NCBI RefSeq assembly: GCF_900107765.1
Contig: NZ_FNQY01000009.1
Span: 124,001 to 188,000 of the forward strand
Length of the DNA stretch: 64,000 nt
Direction of reading: 5' to 3'
Source of the DNA: Arachidicoccus rhizosphaerae
GTDB taxonomy: Bacteria; Bacteroidota; Bacteroidia; Chitinophagales; Chitinophagaceae
In this document: positions 1 to 8,879 of the stretch, one piece after another
Position numbering within the stretch: position 1 is the stretch's first letter
How the letters are laid out: each line of letters starts with the position of its first letter
Notes under the pieces: model-generated
What the model was told of the DNA's origin: nothing
Databases searched by the model: none
What the model saw: the letters and a program-made list of their open reading frames with translations, nothing else
Translations under genes and position numbers: made by a program

Positions 1-2874
1 AAAGGGACGTATCCCGTCTCCAAAAGTAGTTTTGTTTTGAAAAAAGGTATAGGTGTCTATGGCGGATTTGATCCTGACCACGGTGTGGCTGTATTGTCAG
101 ATACCAGAATCCTTCCAGATGAGCTAACTGCCGGTACGGTCTTGAATGGAAGGAATGAAAGGCCGGTACTCTGGAATGTGGCTGATGGTACTTCTCAGAT
201 GGATAGTACGGCCATATTGGACGGCTTTACGCTTCAAGATGGTATCGGCACTAACGGTGGGGGTATATATAATGAGAATGCTTCGCCCAAATTGCAAAAT
301 CTTGTAATTAAAAATAACAGTAGTTCCAATGGTGGTGGCATATATAATCTTACCGCTTCTCCAAAAATCGTTAATTGCCGTTTTTTTGATAATCAGACGA
401 CCTTGATTGATGGAAGCGGCGGCGCCATTTGTAATAGCGGGTCCAAGCCCAAATTGATAAATTGCCTTTTTTATGATAATTCTGCACGTAATGGCGGCGC
501 TATCTGTAATCTGAATAATGCCTATCCAAGTCTGCTGAATTGTACCATTGTCAGTAACCATGCTGATGGTTATGGTGGCGCTATCAATAGTTTGGATATG
601 TCTTATCCGAGTCTTATTAACTGCATCGTATATGGAAATACTGCGACATTAGGTAATGGAGGTATCCTGAAGGCTGCAACTGGTGCAGATTTAATATATA
701 ATAGTATGGTTCAGGGCCTTACCGGTTTTGATGATAACGGAAATATTCAATTTTCTGGATCAATCGCAGATTTATTTACCGATCCTGTAGCTTCAGACTA
801 TTCACTAAAAACGGGAAGTCCGGTTATTAATATGGGGCGTAACAATAATATAGCCACAGCAGGGGTTAATACTGACCTTGCCGGAAACAACAGAATTATA
901 GGTGGATCGGTGGATATGGGAGCTTTTGAAGCCGATGGATGTGCCACTACGGCAATTTTATACGTGGATGGGCAGTTAAGTTTAAACAGTTCCGGAAGTA
1001 TTAATCTGGCCGCTGCAACGGGAAACGGAGCCAGCTGGGCCACCGCTTATAAAACCCTGGGGGATGCCCTGACCCAGGCCAGTAGTTGCCCGAATGTAAC
1101 AGAAATCAGAGTGGCCGGAGGGACTTATTATCCACAGGGTATGGAAGGAGTTTTAAATGAAAGGACGGATGCTTTTACAATTACCAGAAGTAATCTGAAG
1201 GTCTTGGGCGGATATAATTCGGCAACAGGGCAGCGGGATATAACCGCAAATCCGACTATTTTAAAGGGTTATCCTGCTTCTCCAAGTTATCATCTTTTAG
1301 TGCTGGCTGAAGTTCCAGCCTCTGATAGTCTTATTTTGGATGGTTTTACAATTAATGGCGGAATGGCCGATAATGACATCGATTTTGAGCAAATAGGAGC
1401 TGGGACGTATATTTTTCATGATGTGGGGGCCGGGGTTTATTTATCAACTGTAGGGGCCAACGTGGTCTTACGTAACTGTATTATAAATGGCAATAAGGCT
1501 GCTACCGGAGCAGGTATTTATGCAGAGTTTTCTTATGCTACTTTCGAGCATTGTATTATAGAACAAAACGAGGTATCTGCCGATACATATTTTCCTGGTT
1601 ATGGTGCAGGTCTTTATGCTACTGGGTCAGAGCTCAGTTTTAAGGACTGTTCTTTTCTAAATAATAATAGTGAGGGGAATGGTGCCGGTCTGTATATGGA
1701 TGCGTCTAGCTTTCATATGTCTGGTTGTAGTATTATTGGAAATGAGGCTGGAGGAGATGGCGGCGGTGTTTTTAGCTCCTTTGGGTCTATGGATTTACTG
1801 AATTGTATTTTTCAGGATAATTCGGCTACGGGTAATGGTGGAGGATTCTACAATAGCGGCACAAATCCCGCATTCACAAATGTGTCTTTTATTCAAAACC
1901 AGGCGGATGGCAGTGGTGGAGGTATTTATAATGAAACCGGTGTTCCCGTATTAACCAATGCGACAATAGCTGGTAATACTGCGTCGGAGGCTTCGGCCTT
2001 TTACACTACCCTAGGTTCAATGCCAGAGGTCAACAATTCCATTATCTATGGTGGAATTACCGGGAATTATGAATCGAAGTATAGTTTACGGGAAGGCATC
2101 GCTGGCGGTTCCAATGGTAATCTGGATGGTACGAAATATAGCTTAACGGAAGTTTTCAATAGCCCTGCTACCGGAGATTTTAGTCTGTTAGACGCTTCGC
2201 CTGCTATTAATAAAGGAAGCAATCAGCTTTTTGTCGGTCTGAATTTGGATACAAAAGATGTCGTAGGAAACTCCAGGGTCTATAAAGGACTTATTATTGA
2301 TATGGGTGCCTACGAGTATCAGGGAGAGCCGGTAGCTTTGCCGGTATCATTGATTAGTTTTATTGCAATAGCTCAGAATAATCAGGCAAGACTGAGCTGG
2401 CAGACAGGCTCTGAGCTATTCTGTGAAAGGTTTGATATTTTTAGAAGTACTGACGGCGTCCAGTTTACGAAAATAGGATCTCTGCCAAGTAAAGGCAATT
2501 TTTCAAATGGTGCGAATTATGATTTTTACGATATTAATCCAGTATCTGGCCATAACTACTATCAATTAATAGAAGTGGACCAGGATGGGAGCTCTAAAAA
2601 TATAGGCGTTAAGGACGTGGTGTTTAAGGAAGATGCACCCTTAGTCAAAATCTATCCTAATCCTGTAAAGAATATCGTAAGGGTTGAATTTGGTCGTTCT
2701 AAATATTCTTTATTGGAACTACTGGATCTAAATGGTCGAAGGTTGAAGGTATTGTCTGTGAATGTTTCTGATACCATAAAAGAAATAGATCTGACTGATT
2801 TACCTAACGGGATATATCTGATTCGCTTAAGTGGAAAGGGAGCGATAATGGCTAAAAAGGTTATTAAAAATTAG
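1..2874 (+). CDS. T9SS-exported beta-helix surface protein, 5' end outside window
   Basis: The frame is open from base 1, so the true start lies upstream; the first codons already read like the interior of this family. The visible part holds two tandem modules. Each has a right-handed parallel beta-helix made of repeated turns with the core GGGIYN or GGAICN, followed by a choice-of-anchor Q-type segment with SPVINMG/DMGAFE in the first copy and SPAINKG/DMGAYE in the second. After the second module comes a fibronectin-like stretch (LSWQTGSE...YYQLIEVD) and a C-terminal type IX secretion sorting domain (KIYPNPV ... LPNGIYLIRL). The family is exported across the outer membrane and either anchored or released; the ligand or substrate is unknown. 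No catalytic residues were recognised, so it could be an adhesin or a polysaccharide-binding protein. A terminator follows. Confidence 0.9.
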   Translation, partial: KGTYPVSKSSFVLKKGIGVYGGFDPDHGVAVLSDTRILPDELTAGTVLNGRNERPVLWNVADGTSQMDSTAILDGFTLQDGIGTNGGGIYNENASPKLQNLVIKNNSSSNGGGIYNLTASPKIVNCRFFDNQTTLIDGSGGAICNSGSKPKLINCLFYDNSARNGGAICNLNNAYPSLLNCTIVSNHADGYGGAINSLDMSYPSLINCIVYGNTATLGNGGILKAATGADLIYNSMVQGLTGFDDNGNIQFSGSIADLFTDPVASDYSLKTGSPVINMGRNNNIATAGVNTDLAGNNRIIGGSVDMGAFEADGCATTAILYVDGQLSLNSSGSINLAAATGNGASWATAYKTLGDALTQASSCPNVTEIRVAGGTYYPQGMEGVLNERTDAFTITRSNLKVLGGYNSATGQRDITANPTILKGYPASPSYHLLVLAEVPASDSLILDGFTINGGMADNDIDFEQIGAGTYIFHDVGAGVYLSTVGANVVLRNCIINGNKAATGAGIYAEFSYATFEHCIIEQNEVSADTYFPGYGAGLYATGSELSFKDCSFLNNNSEGNGAGLYMDASSFHMSGCSIIGNEAGGDGGGVFSSFGSMDLLNCIFQDNSATGNGGGFYNSGTNPAFTNVSFIQNQADGSGGGIYNETGVPVLTNATIAGNTASEASAFYTTLGSMPEVNNSIIYGGITGNYESKYSLREGIAGGSNGNLDGTKYSLTEVFNSPATGDFSLLDASPAINKGSNQLFVGLNLDTKDVVGNSRVYKGLIIDMGAYEYQGEPVALPVSLISFIAIAQNNQARLSWQTGSELFCERFDIFRSTDGVQFTKIGSLPSKGNFSNGANYDFYDINPVSGHNYYQLIEVDQDGSSKNIGVKDVVFKEDAPLVKIYPNPVKNIVRVEFGRSKYSLLELLDLNGRRLKVLSVNVSDTIKEIDLTDLPNGIYLIRLSGKGAIMAKKVIKN

Positions 2875-2904
2875 TAAAACACTGCTTAGTTGATAATGAG
2901 AAAG

Positions 2905-2938
2905 GGCTTGATTTATGTATTAAATCAAGCCTTATTTT
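2905..2938 (+). terminator. Rho-independent terminator after the beta-helix gene
   Basis: A perfect 11-bp stem, GGCTTGATTTA (2905-2915) with TAAATCAAGCC (2921-2931), has a 5-nt loop and is followed by a T-rich tail. It lies 30 bases after the stop codon. Confidence 0.85.
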
Positions 2939-3252
2939 ATGGCAGGGAATGGATTAGGTTACTAGGATTATAAATATTACATAAATAGTAGGAACTGTAG
3001 AGGCAGGTTAATCTTGCTCCTAAATGACTGAATCAATCTCTTTTTATAAAAATATCAAAAAAAAGTCACCGATTGCTGCTTAATGGCATATAAAGATTGT
3101 GTATGTGTATCATTCATTTTCAATTTTTTATTTGAATGAAAGAGTTTGCTTTCATATGCTATTATTTTTTAATATCTGACTTCCTGTTTCTAGAAATAAT
3201 GGCGGAAGGTCAGGCTTTTAGTCTCCTTACCTCCCGCGAAAATATTATTTGG
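2939..3252. other. Intergenic region between convergent genes
   Basis: No gene was seen. An imperfect hairpin lies at 3176-3213, CTGACTTCC with GGAAGGTCAG and one bulged base. It may help end transcription of the minus-strand Dabb gene but has no clear U tract on that strand. The rest is AT-rich. Confidence 0.5.
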
Positions 3253-3564
3253 TTATTCTATACCTATGGAATCATAGATTAATACTTTATCCCAATACTG
3301 GGCACAATTATCTCTGAAGGCATCATGAATAGGGTCCGTCTGATACAGATCATGATCCTCTTGATTCTCAAAAGTGCATACCAGCGCGTAGTCATAACTC
3401 CTGTCAATAACAGGTCGATCCGTTGGAGCGGGTTCTCCAACATGAAATGCTGCCAGATTTTTAATTTGGCCAAGACTGTTGACGCCTTTTACAAAAGCGG
3501 CTCTTCCTGTTGCATCAAGTTCTTTTTTTAACCAGAAATTTACTACATGCACAAATTTGCTCAT
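3253..3564 (-). CDS. Dabb (stress-responsive A/B barrel) family protein
   Basis: This 103-residue protein begins MSKFVHVVNFWLK and contains HVGEPAP, RSYDYALVCTFE and YQTDPIHDAFRD, the usual pattern of the Dabb dimeric alpha-beta barrel (His-rich first strand, then the strand-helix with DYAL and a conserved YxxxPxH). It spans the normal domain length. Members are small cytoplasmic proteins; some bind small aromatic or polyketide-like ligands, but most bacterial ones have no assigned function. It is transcribed divergently from recD with a 202-bp gap. The family assignment is firm and the function is not known. Confidence 0.85.
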   Translation of the reverse strand: MSKFVHVVNFWLKKELDATGRAAFVKGVNSLGQIKNLAAFHVGEPAPTDRPVIDRSYDYALVCTFENQEDHDLYQTDPIHDAFRDNCAQYWDKVLIYDSIGIE

Positions 3565-3720
3565 AATTATAATAAAATTTAATGTGTTTGAGAGATGGTC
3601 CCTAAATTAAATAAAAAAAATATTATAAGCGTGTAATTGTTAAGTGTGTATCTTAAAAGGATGGATTAGTATCAGAAAAACGGTAAACCTTATGCACATT
3701 TGGCTCAATTTGCACTCAAA

Positions 3721-3749
3721 TTGTCTAAATTTAGCCTTTATTATCCTTG
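3721..3749 (+). promoter_or_regulatory. Probable promoter of the recDCB operon
   Basis: TTG at 3721-3723, an 18-bp gap, then TATCCTTG at 3742-3749, which differs by one base from the Bacteroidota -7 box TAnnTTTG. The recD start codon is at 3767, giving a leader of about 10 bases. Confidence 0.55.
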
Positions 3750-3766
3750 TTCAAATCCTTTAATTC

Positions 3767-5539
3767 ATGAGTACACAGGTAAATGTTCATCAGGTTTTTG
3801 CTAGATATTTTAAGGATCCGACTATTGAACCCTATCTTTTTGAATTATCAAGAATGTTGGCAGAAGGCCATATCTGTTATGATCCAACCTTAATTGATGT
3901 AGAAGAATTAAAACAGGCTGGTTATGATCAATTGCCAGACTTGAATGCGCTTACCAAATCACCTTTAATTTCTGACGGGAATCAACATACCCCTTTTGTG
4001 CTCATTAATAATAACCTTTATATGCAAAGGTATTATTATTACGAATCATTGGTATTAGAGCGAATAAAAGAATTTATTCTAGAAGAAAATAAAACCAGAT
4101 CTGAGAGATTTAAAAAAATATTAGATCTTAAAGAAATCATTGCCGGATTATTTGGCAGTAAGCATATGCAGCAGGGCCCGGTTGATTGGCAATTGATGGC
4201 AGCTTTAACTGCGGTATTACATGATTTCTCTATCATAACAGGCGGACCGGGGACGGGAAAGACGACCACGGTTGCAAAGGTTTTAGCGCTGTTATTACAT
4301 ATGAATAGAGCATTGAAAATCGCCTTATGTGCCCCAACAGGAAAAGCAGCTGCCAGAATGGCTGAATCATTAAGATATGCCGGTAAGGATAGTGCTCCAT
4401 TTATTAAGGATGTTTTTGAGGCCTTAAAACCGGCCACAATTCATAGACTGCTGGGTAGCTCAGAACATAATGTCCGGTTTAAGCATAACCGTGAAAATCC
4501 ACTACTGGCAGATATTGTCATAGTGGACGAGGCATCCATGATTGACGTGGCTTTGATGGCAAAATTAATGGATGCTATTGGCCAGGGCACCAAACTAATT
4601 TTATTGGGTGATAAAGATCAGCTCGCTTCTGTAGAAGCCGGCAGTCTGTTCGGGGATTTATGTAAAGCGTTGCCTGTTTTGAATGAATTTAGCAACGGTT
4701 ATCTGGATGATTTGAAATCCTTGCTTCCTGAAGGTACAATTTTGCCCGCCCGGGGAGATAATAGGGGTGCAAATCATTTACTATATGAACATATTGTTGA
4801 ATTAAAGTACAGCCACCGATTTTCAGATCAAAAAGGAATTGGTAAACTCAGTAAAGCTATATTGAATAATCAGCCAGATAAAATAGCCGGATTTTTTGAC
4901 AATCTGGATGAGGAAGTAAAAATAGACTCAAGCTATGACAAAAGGCTGTTTGAAGACTTTGTTATGGGCTATCTTGATTTTATAAAAGAAAAAGATATAA
5001 AAGTTGCTTTAAAGAAGATAAATCAATTAAGGGTACTGGCAGCTGTTAGGGAAACAGCTCAGGGAGTCCATGCTATAAATGCGGCAATTGAGAAGATACT
5101 AAAGCAAAAGGCCGGTCTCAAGCCATATAGTATTTTTTATGAAAATCGGCCGATTATGGTGACAAGTAATAATCATCAGCTAGGCCTTTTTAATGGGGAT
5201 ATTGGTATTATAAGGGCAGCAGAAGATGGGATAATGCGGGCTTGGTTTGAAGCTGCCGACGGAAGTTTAAAATCGGTATTACCTGGCTTTATTAATTCTA
5301 TGGAAACGGCTTTTGCGATGACGATTCATAAAAGCCAGGGTTCTGAATTTAATCAGGTAATGATACTATTACCTGAGAAAAAACAGGCGGAGCGAATGAT
5401 GACAAGGGAGTTGCTCTATACGGCAGTTACCAGGGCCAAGGAAAAAGTAATTATTCAAGGCAGCCAAGAGGCAATTCTCTCAGCAGCAGCAATTGGGATT
5501 CATCGCGGGTCAGGCGTAATTAAAAGACTTTGTAAATAA
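3767..5539 (+). CDS. recD: Exodeoxyribonuclease V alpha subunit RecD (5'-3' helicase)
   Basis: RecD is the 5'-3' superfamily 1B motor of the RecBCD helicase-nuclease that processes double-strand ends for recombination. The 590-residue product has Walker A GGPGTGKTTT (Lys165), Walker B with D254-E255 in VIVDEASMID, a Q-rich LLGDKDQLASVEAG motif and the C-terminal UvrD-like TIHKSQGSEF motif near residue 520. The N-terminal 150 residues match the subunit's helical domain. It is the first gene of a three-gene operon; recC starts 32 bases after its stop. E. coli has the different order recC-ptrA-recB-recD. The close RecC and RecB partners argue against a stand-alone RecD2. Confidence 0.95.
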   Translation: MSTQVNVHQVFARYFKDPTIEPYLFELSRMLAEGHICYDPTLIDVEELKQAGYDQLPDLNALTKSPLISDGNQHTPFVLINNNLYMQRYYYYESLVLERIKEFILEENKTRSERFKKILDLKEIIAGLFGSKHMQQGPVDWQLMAALTAVLHDFSIITGGPGTGKTTTVAKVLALLLHMNRALKIALCAPTGKAAARMAESLRYAGKDSAPFIKDVFEALKPATIHRLLGSSEHNVRFKHNRENPLLADIVIVDEASMIDVALMAKLMDAIGQGTKLILLGDKDQLASVEAGSLFGDLCKALPVLNEFSNGYLDDLKSLLPEGTILPARGDNRGANHLLYEHIVELKYSHRFSDQKGIGKLSKAILNNQPDKIAGFFDNLDEEVKIDSSYDKRLFEDFVMGYLDFIKEKDIKVALKKINQLRVLAAVRETAQGVHAINAAIEKILKQKAGLKPYSIFYENRPIMVTSNNHQLGLFNGDIGIIRAAEDGIMRAWFEAADGSLKSVLPGFINSMETAFAMTIHKSQGSEFNQVMILLPEKKQAERMMTRELLYTAVTRAKEKVIIQGSQEAILSAAAIGIHRGSGVIKRLCK

Positions 5540-5571
5540 CCAAAGAATATTATTAAATCAATTGATATATA

Positions 5572-8500
5572 ATGGCATTTCAGTTAAAGGCGTCAAATTC
5601 TTTAAAGATACTGGCAAAAAATCTTTGCCTGGATATGCAGGCATATAAAGGGCATGTGTTCAGGCCACATTATATAGTTACCCAGACCGAGGGAATGAAT
5701 AATTGGCTAGGATCCAAGCTGGCTGAATGGCAGGGGATTGCCGCGGGTATTCAATATCTGAAACCCAACGATCTTATTTTTAAAATTTATTTACTACTTG
5801 GCGGAAAAGCAATAGCTACCATGAGCGCTGATAATTTAAGTTGGTTACTATATCAGCTGATGGGGGAAAATGAATTTTTAGAGCAGTTCCCTAAAATAGC
5901 GGATTATTATGCCGTTAATTCAAATGGAGAAATGCCATCCAGTGAAATTGATCTGGATGCGGCAAAGGTAAAAAGGTATGGCCTGGCTCAAAAAGTAGCG
6001 GATTTATTTGATCAATATCAGATTTACCGTTCTGATATGATTACGGAATGGAATAATGGAAATCATAAAATCCAAGAGCTGGAAGCCTGGCAATATTATC
6101 TTTGGGATAAGGCCAGAAATAAACAGCGAGATGAACAGCAAATTGATAGAAAAGCGTTTGCTGATAAAAATGAAATAGCAGATTATATTAAAAATGCATT
6201 GAAGGAGAACGGAGAATCATTGGATATTCTGCAGTCAAAAATGCCTGCAGTGTTTATTTTTGGCATAAGCCTTCTGACAGAGTTTCATTTAAAGATTTTC
6301 GATTTATTGGCTTCCCGAATGCAGATTTATTTTTATCTGTTGAATCCTGCACCAGCAGATTATTGGTATGATGACCTCAGCGTTAAAAGACTCATTTTTT
6401 TGCAAAAATTAGGAAAAGCTGCCGTGGAAGAACAGCCACAGGGAAATCCTTTATTACATAGTATGGGCAAAGTAATTAAGGATGCTTTCGTCATGTTATT
6501 TAAAAATGATGAAATTTTAAATAGTTATGAGCCTTTAGAGGAGTTGTGGCCGGAACCTGACAGTCTGCTTCATAAATTGCAACGTTCCATATATGAAAAT
6601 AAAACACCTCAAAAAGAAACAGCGTTTTTTGAGCCTACGGATTTAATTGATAAAAGTTTGTCTATCCATGCCTGTTATAGTCCGCTTAGGGAAGTGGAGA
6701 GTCTTTACAATTTTTTGATATATCTGATTGATCAAAAAAGAGAAAGTCTTTCACCCAGGGATATTGTTGTAATGGTAAGTGATATTGACTTATATGCGGC
6801 TTATATCAGAGCGGTGTTTGATCATGCTCCGTACCAGTTTTCTTACCGGATTGCTGATGAAAAATTTACAACTGCTGATAGTATTTCAAGTGCGCTGGAA
6901 AGCTTGCTGTTATTGGAACCTAATGGATTTACCTCAGAGAATATAATGAGATTATTGGATAGCTCTTACATTAGAAGTCATTTGGGTATCAGTCAATTAG
7001 GTTTGATTAAAGACTTGTTGGACGCTTCGGGAATTAGATTTGGGATAGAAGGAGCCCATAGAGATGATTCCATTTATGTTAGTTGGAAATATGGTCTACA
7101 GCGTATTATGTATGGAATTTGTATGGTAGGAGATGATGAAGTCGGATCCGGCCCTGATGGGTTTTATCCTTTGAATTTTGTAGAAGGTAGTAGTGCTGAA
7201 GAAGTCATTCGTTTTGTTAGTTTTGTGGAAGCTTTGATGACTATGCTTGAAAACAGACAAAAACCCAGATCACTTGACGGATGGACTGAATTTATAAAAG
7301 AATTAATTACTCAATTTATTTTAAAGGAGGAATTACAGGGGGGAGATGAATTTGATTATTTGGATATGTTATTGAAGGACTATAACAGCTCTGCCGCTTT
7401 TTTGTCTGAGACACTTAGTTTTGATGTCTTTATGCAGAGTTTTGGACAACGAATCCTGTTATCCACTAGAGAGGCGAATTTTGCTTCCGGAGGCATTACC
7501 TTTTGTTCCTTAATTCCTATGAGAAGTATTCCATTTAAGGTTATTGCACTTTTAGGACTTGACTATGATAAGTTCCCCCGAAAAGAACATGCACTAGGGT
7601 TTAATCTGATGGAAATGGAAAAAAGAGCAGGTGACAGAAACGTTAAGGTAAATGACAAACACTTGTTTTTGGAAACTATTTTATCTGCGGAACAATATCT
7701 TTATATAAGTTATATCGGCAGAAGTATCAAAGATAATACAGATATTCCACCATCTATTTTAGTAGATGAGTTAATTGATTTTATAGATACGAATTGTTCG
7801 GCAGCTATAGCTCATGATGAATCCCTTGCTGAGTTTAAAAAAGATAAGGTTATTGATGCCAGAAATGTATTGGTTGTTAAACACGCCTTGCATCATTTTA
7901 GTAAATTTCAACCGGGTGGCATCCCTCAGTATCTGCATTTGAAATCAGTTGCCGAAAACCTGAATGATATCGCTGTTTCTCATGAACTACCAGATAATGA
8001 ATCGAATGAAATATCTTTAGAGGCGTTTTATAGATTTTTGCAACATCCAATTAAAGGTTACCTAAATGCAGTTGCTGGTATTTATTATGAACAGATGGAT
8101 GATGTGTTAAAAGAAGAAGAAATATTTGAACTTAATGGATTGGAATCTTACCAGTGCAGAGTTGATTTAATGGAATTGTCGGATGAAAGTGCGTGGGAAC
8201 ATTTTCGGGATAAAGGGGTTAAGACAGGGAGGCTGCCCCTTAAAAATAGTTCCAGAATTGCTATGAATGATTTATTGGAAACAGTTGCTCCTGTAAGAGA
8301 ATTGCTGCTTAAGGAAACCAAAGGGCTGGAATTGCATCAATTTCCTGTATCTTATAATTTTAAGGAGATAATACTAAAAGGTGTTATTGATGTTTATGGG
8401 GAAGATCAGTTAATATTGGTTTCCTGGTCTAAAAATGAATTCAAAAAGGTCTTGGAAGGTTATATAAAATATTTGTTGTTATTGGTCAGCGGAAAGGATG

Positions 8501-8850
8501 TCTCTTTTACGTTATTGTCATTTCATAAAAGAAAAGCTTTTAAGGCTAAGCAAATCAAATCAGAAGAAGCCAAATTGCAGATAGAATTATTATTGGAGCT
8601 GTATCAGAAAGGACATGAGTATGTATTGCCGTTTATCTCGGGTTTAGAAATGAAAACTGATGAATATGAAACATGGTACGATAAAGTAAGGGCTAAGTGT
8701 TCAGGTACTGATTATAAAGATGATTATCTTATTAAGATTAACGAGCTGGATATGTTTACTCAGGAAGCTTTTGAGCAATACAAGCAGTTACAGGCGTTAA
8801 TCGAAGCGCCATTACTCAAATTGTTTGACGGGTTTAAATTGAATAATTAA
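5572..8850 (+). CDS. recC: Exodeoxyribonuclease V gamma subunit RecC
   Basis: RecC is the scaffold and Chi-reading subunit of RecBCD, structurally like an inactive UvrD helicase joined to an inactive nuclease domain. The 1092-residue product begins with the typical segment in which YIVTQTEGMNNWL and WQGIAAGIQYLKPND are recognisable, followed by FIFGISLLTEFHLKIF and the later SLIPMRSIPFKVIALLGLD-like motif (residues about 645-665). No intact Walker A is visible, as expected for this subunit. It lies between recD and recB with short gaps (32 and 29 bases), consistent with co-translation of a complex. Length is close to the E. coli protein (about 1120). Confidence 0.93.
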   Translation: MAFQLKASNSLKILAKNLCLDMQAYKGHVFRPHYIVTQTEGMNNWLGSKLAEWQGIAAGIQYLKPNDLIFKIYLLLGGKAIATMSADNLSWLLYQLMGENEFLEQFPKIADYYAVNSNGEMPSSEIDLDAAKVKRYGLAQKVADLFDQYQIYRSDMITEWNNGNHKIQELEAWQYYLWDKARNKQRDEQQIDRKAFADKNEIADYIKNALKENGESLDILQSKMPAVFIFGISLLTEFHLKIFDLLASRMQIYFYLLNPAPADYWYDDLSVKRLIFLQKLGKAAVEEQPQGNPLLHSMGKVIKDAFVMLFKNDEILNSYEPLEELWPEPDSLLHKLQRSIYENKTPQKETAFFEPTDLIDKSLSIHACYSPLREVESLYNFLIYLIDQKRESLSPRDIVVMVSDIDLYAAYIRAVFDHAPYQFSYRIADEKFTTADSISSALESLLLLEPNGFTSENIMRLLDSSYIRSHLGISQLGLIKDLLDASGIRFGIEGAHRDDSIYVSWKYGLQRIMYGICMVGDDEVGSGPDGFYPLNFVEGSSAEEVIRFVSFVEALMTMLENRQKPRSLDGWTEFIKELITQFILKEELQGGDEFDYLDMLLKDYNSSAAFLSETLSFDVFMQSFGQRILLSTREANFASGGITFCSLIPMRSIPFKVIALLGLDYDKFPRKEHALGFNLMEMEKRAGDRNVKVNDKHLFLETILSAEQYLYISYIGRSIKDNTDIPPSILVDELIDFIDTNCSAAIAHDESLAEFKKDKVIDARNVLVVKHALHHFSKFQPGGIPQYLHLKSVAENLNDIAVSHELPDNESNEISLEAFYRFLQHPIKGYLNAVAGIYYEQMDDVLKEEEIFELNGLESYQCRVDLMELSDESAWEHFRDKGVKTGRLPLKNSSRIAMNDLLETVAPVRELLLKETKGLELHQFPVSYNFKEIILKGVIDVYGEDQLILVSWSKNEFKKVLEGYIKYLLLLVSGKDVSFTLLSFHKRKAFKAKQIKSEEAKLQIELLLELYQKGHEYVLPFISGLEMKTDEYETWYDKVRAKCSGTDYKDDYLIKINELDMFTQEAFEQYKQLQALIEAPLLKLFDGFKLNN

Positions 8851-8879
8851 TAGAAAGAGTATCGTAAAATATACGGATT

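Noticed and set aside
124-561. Minus-strand frame inside the beta-helix gene
   Set aside because: Low-complexity shadow of a strongly supported gene.
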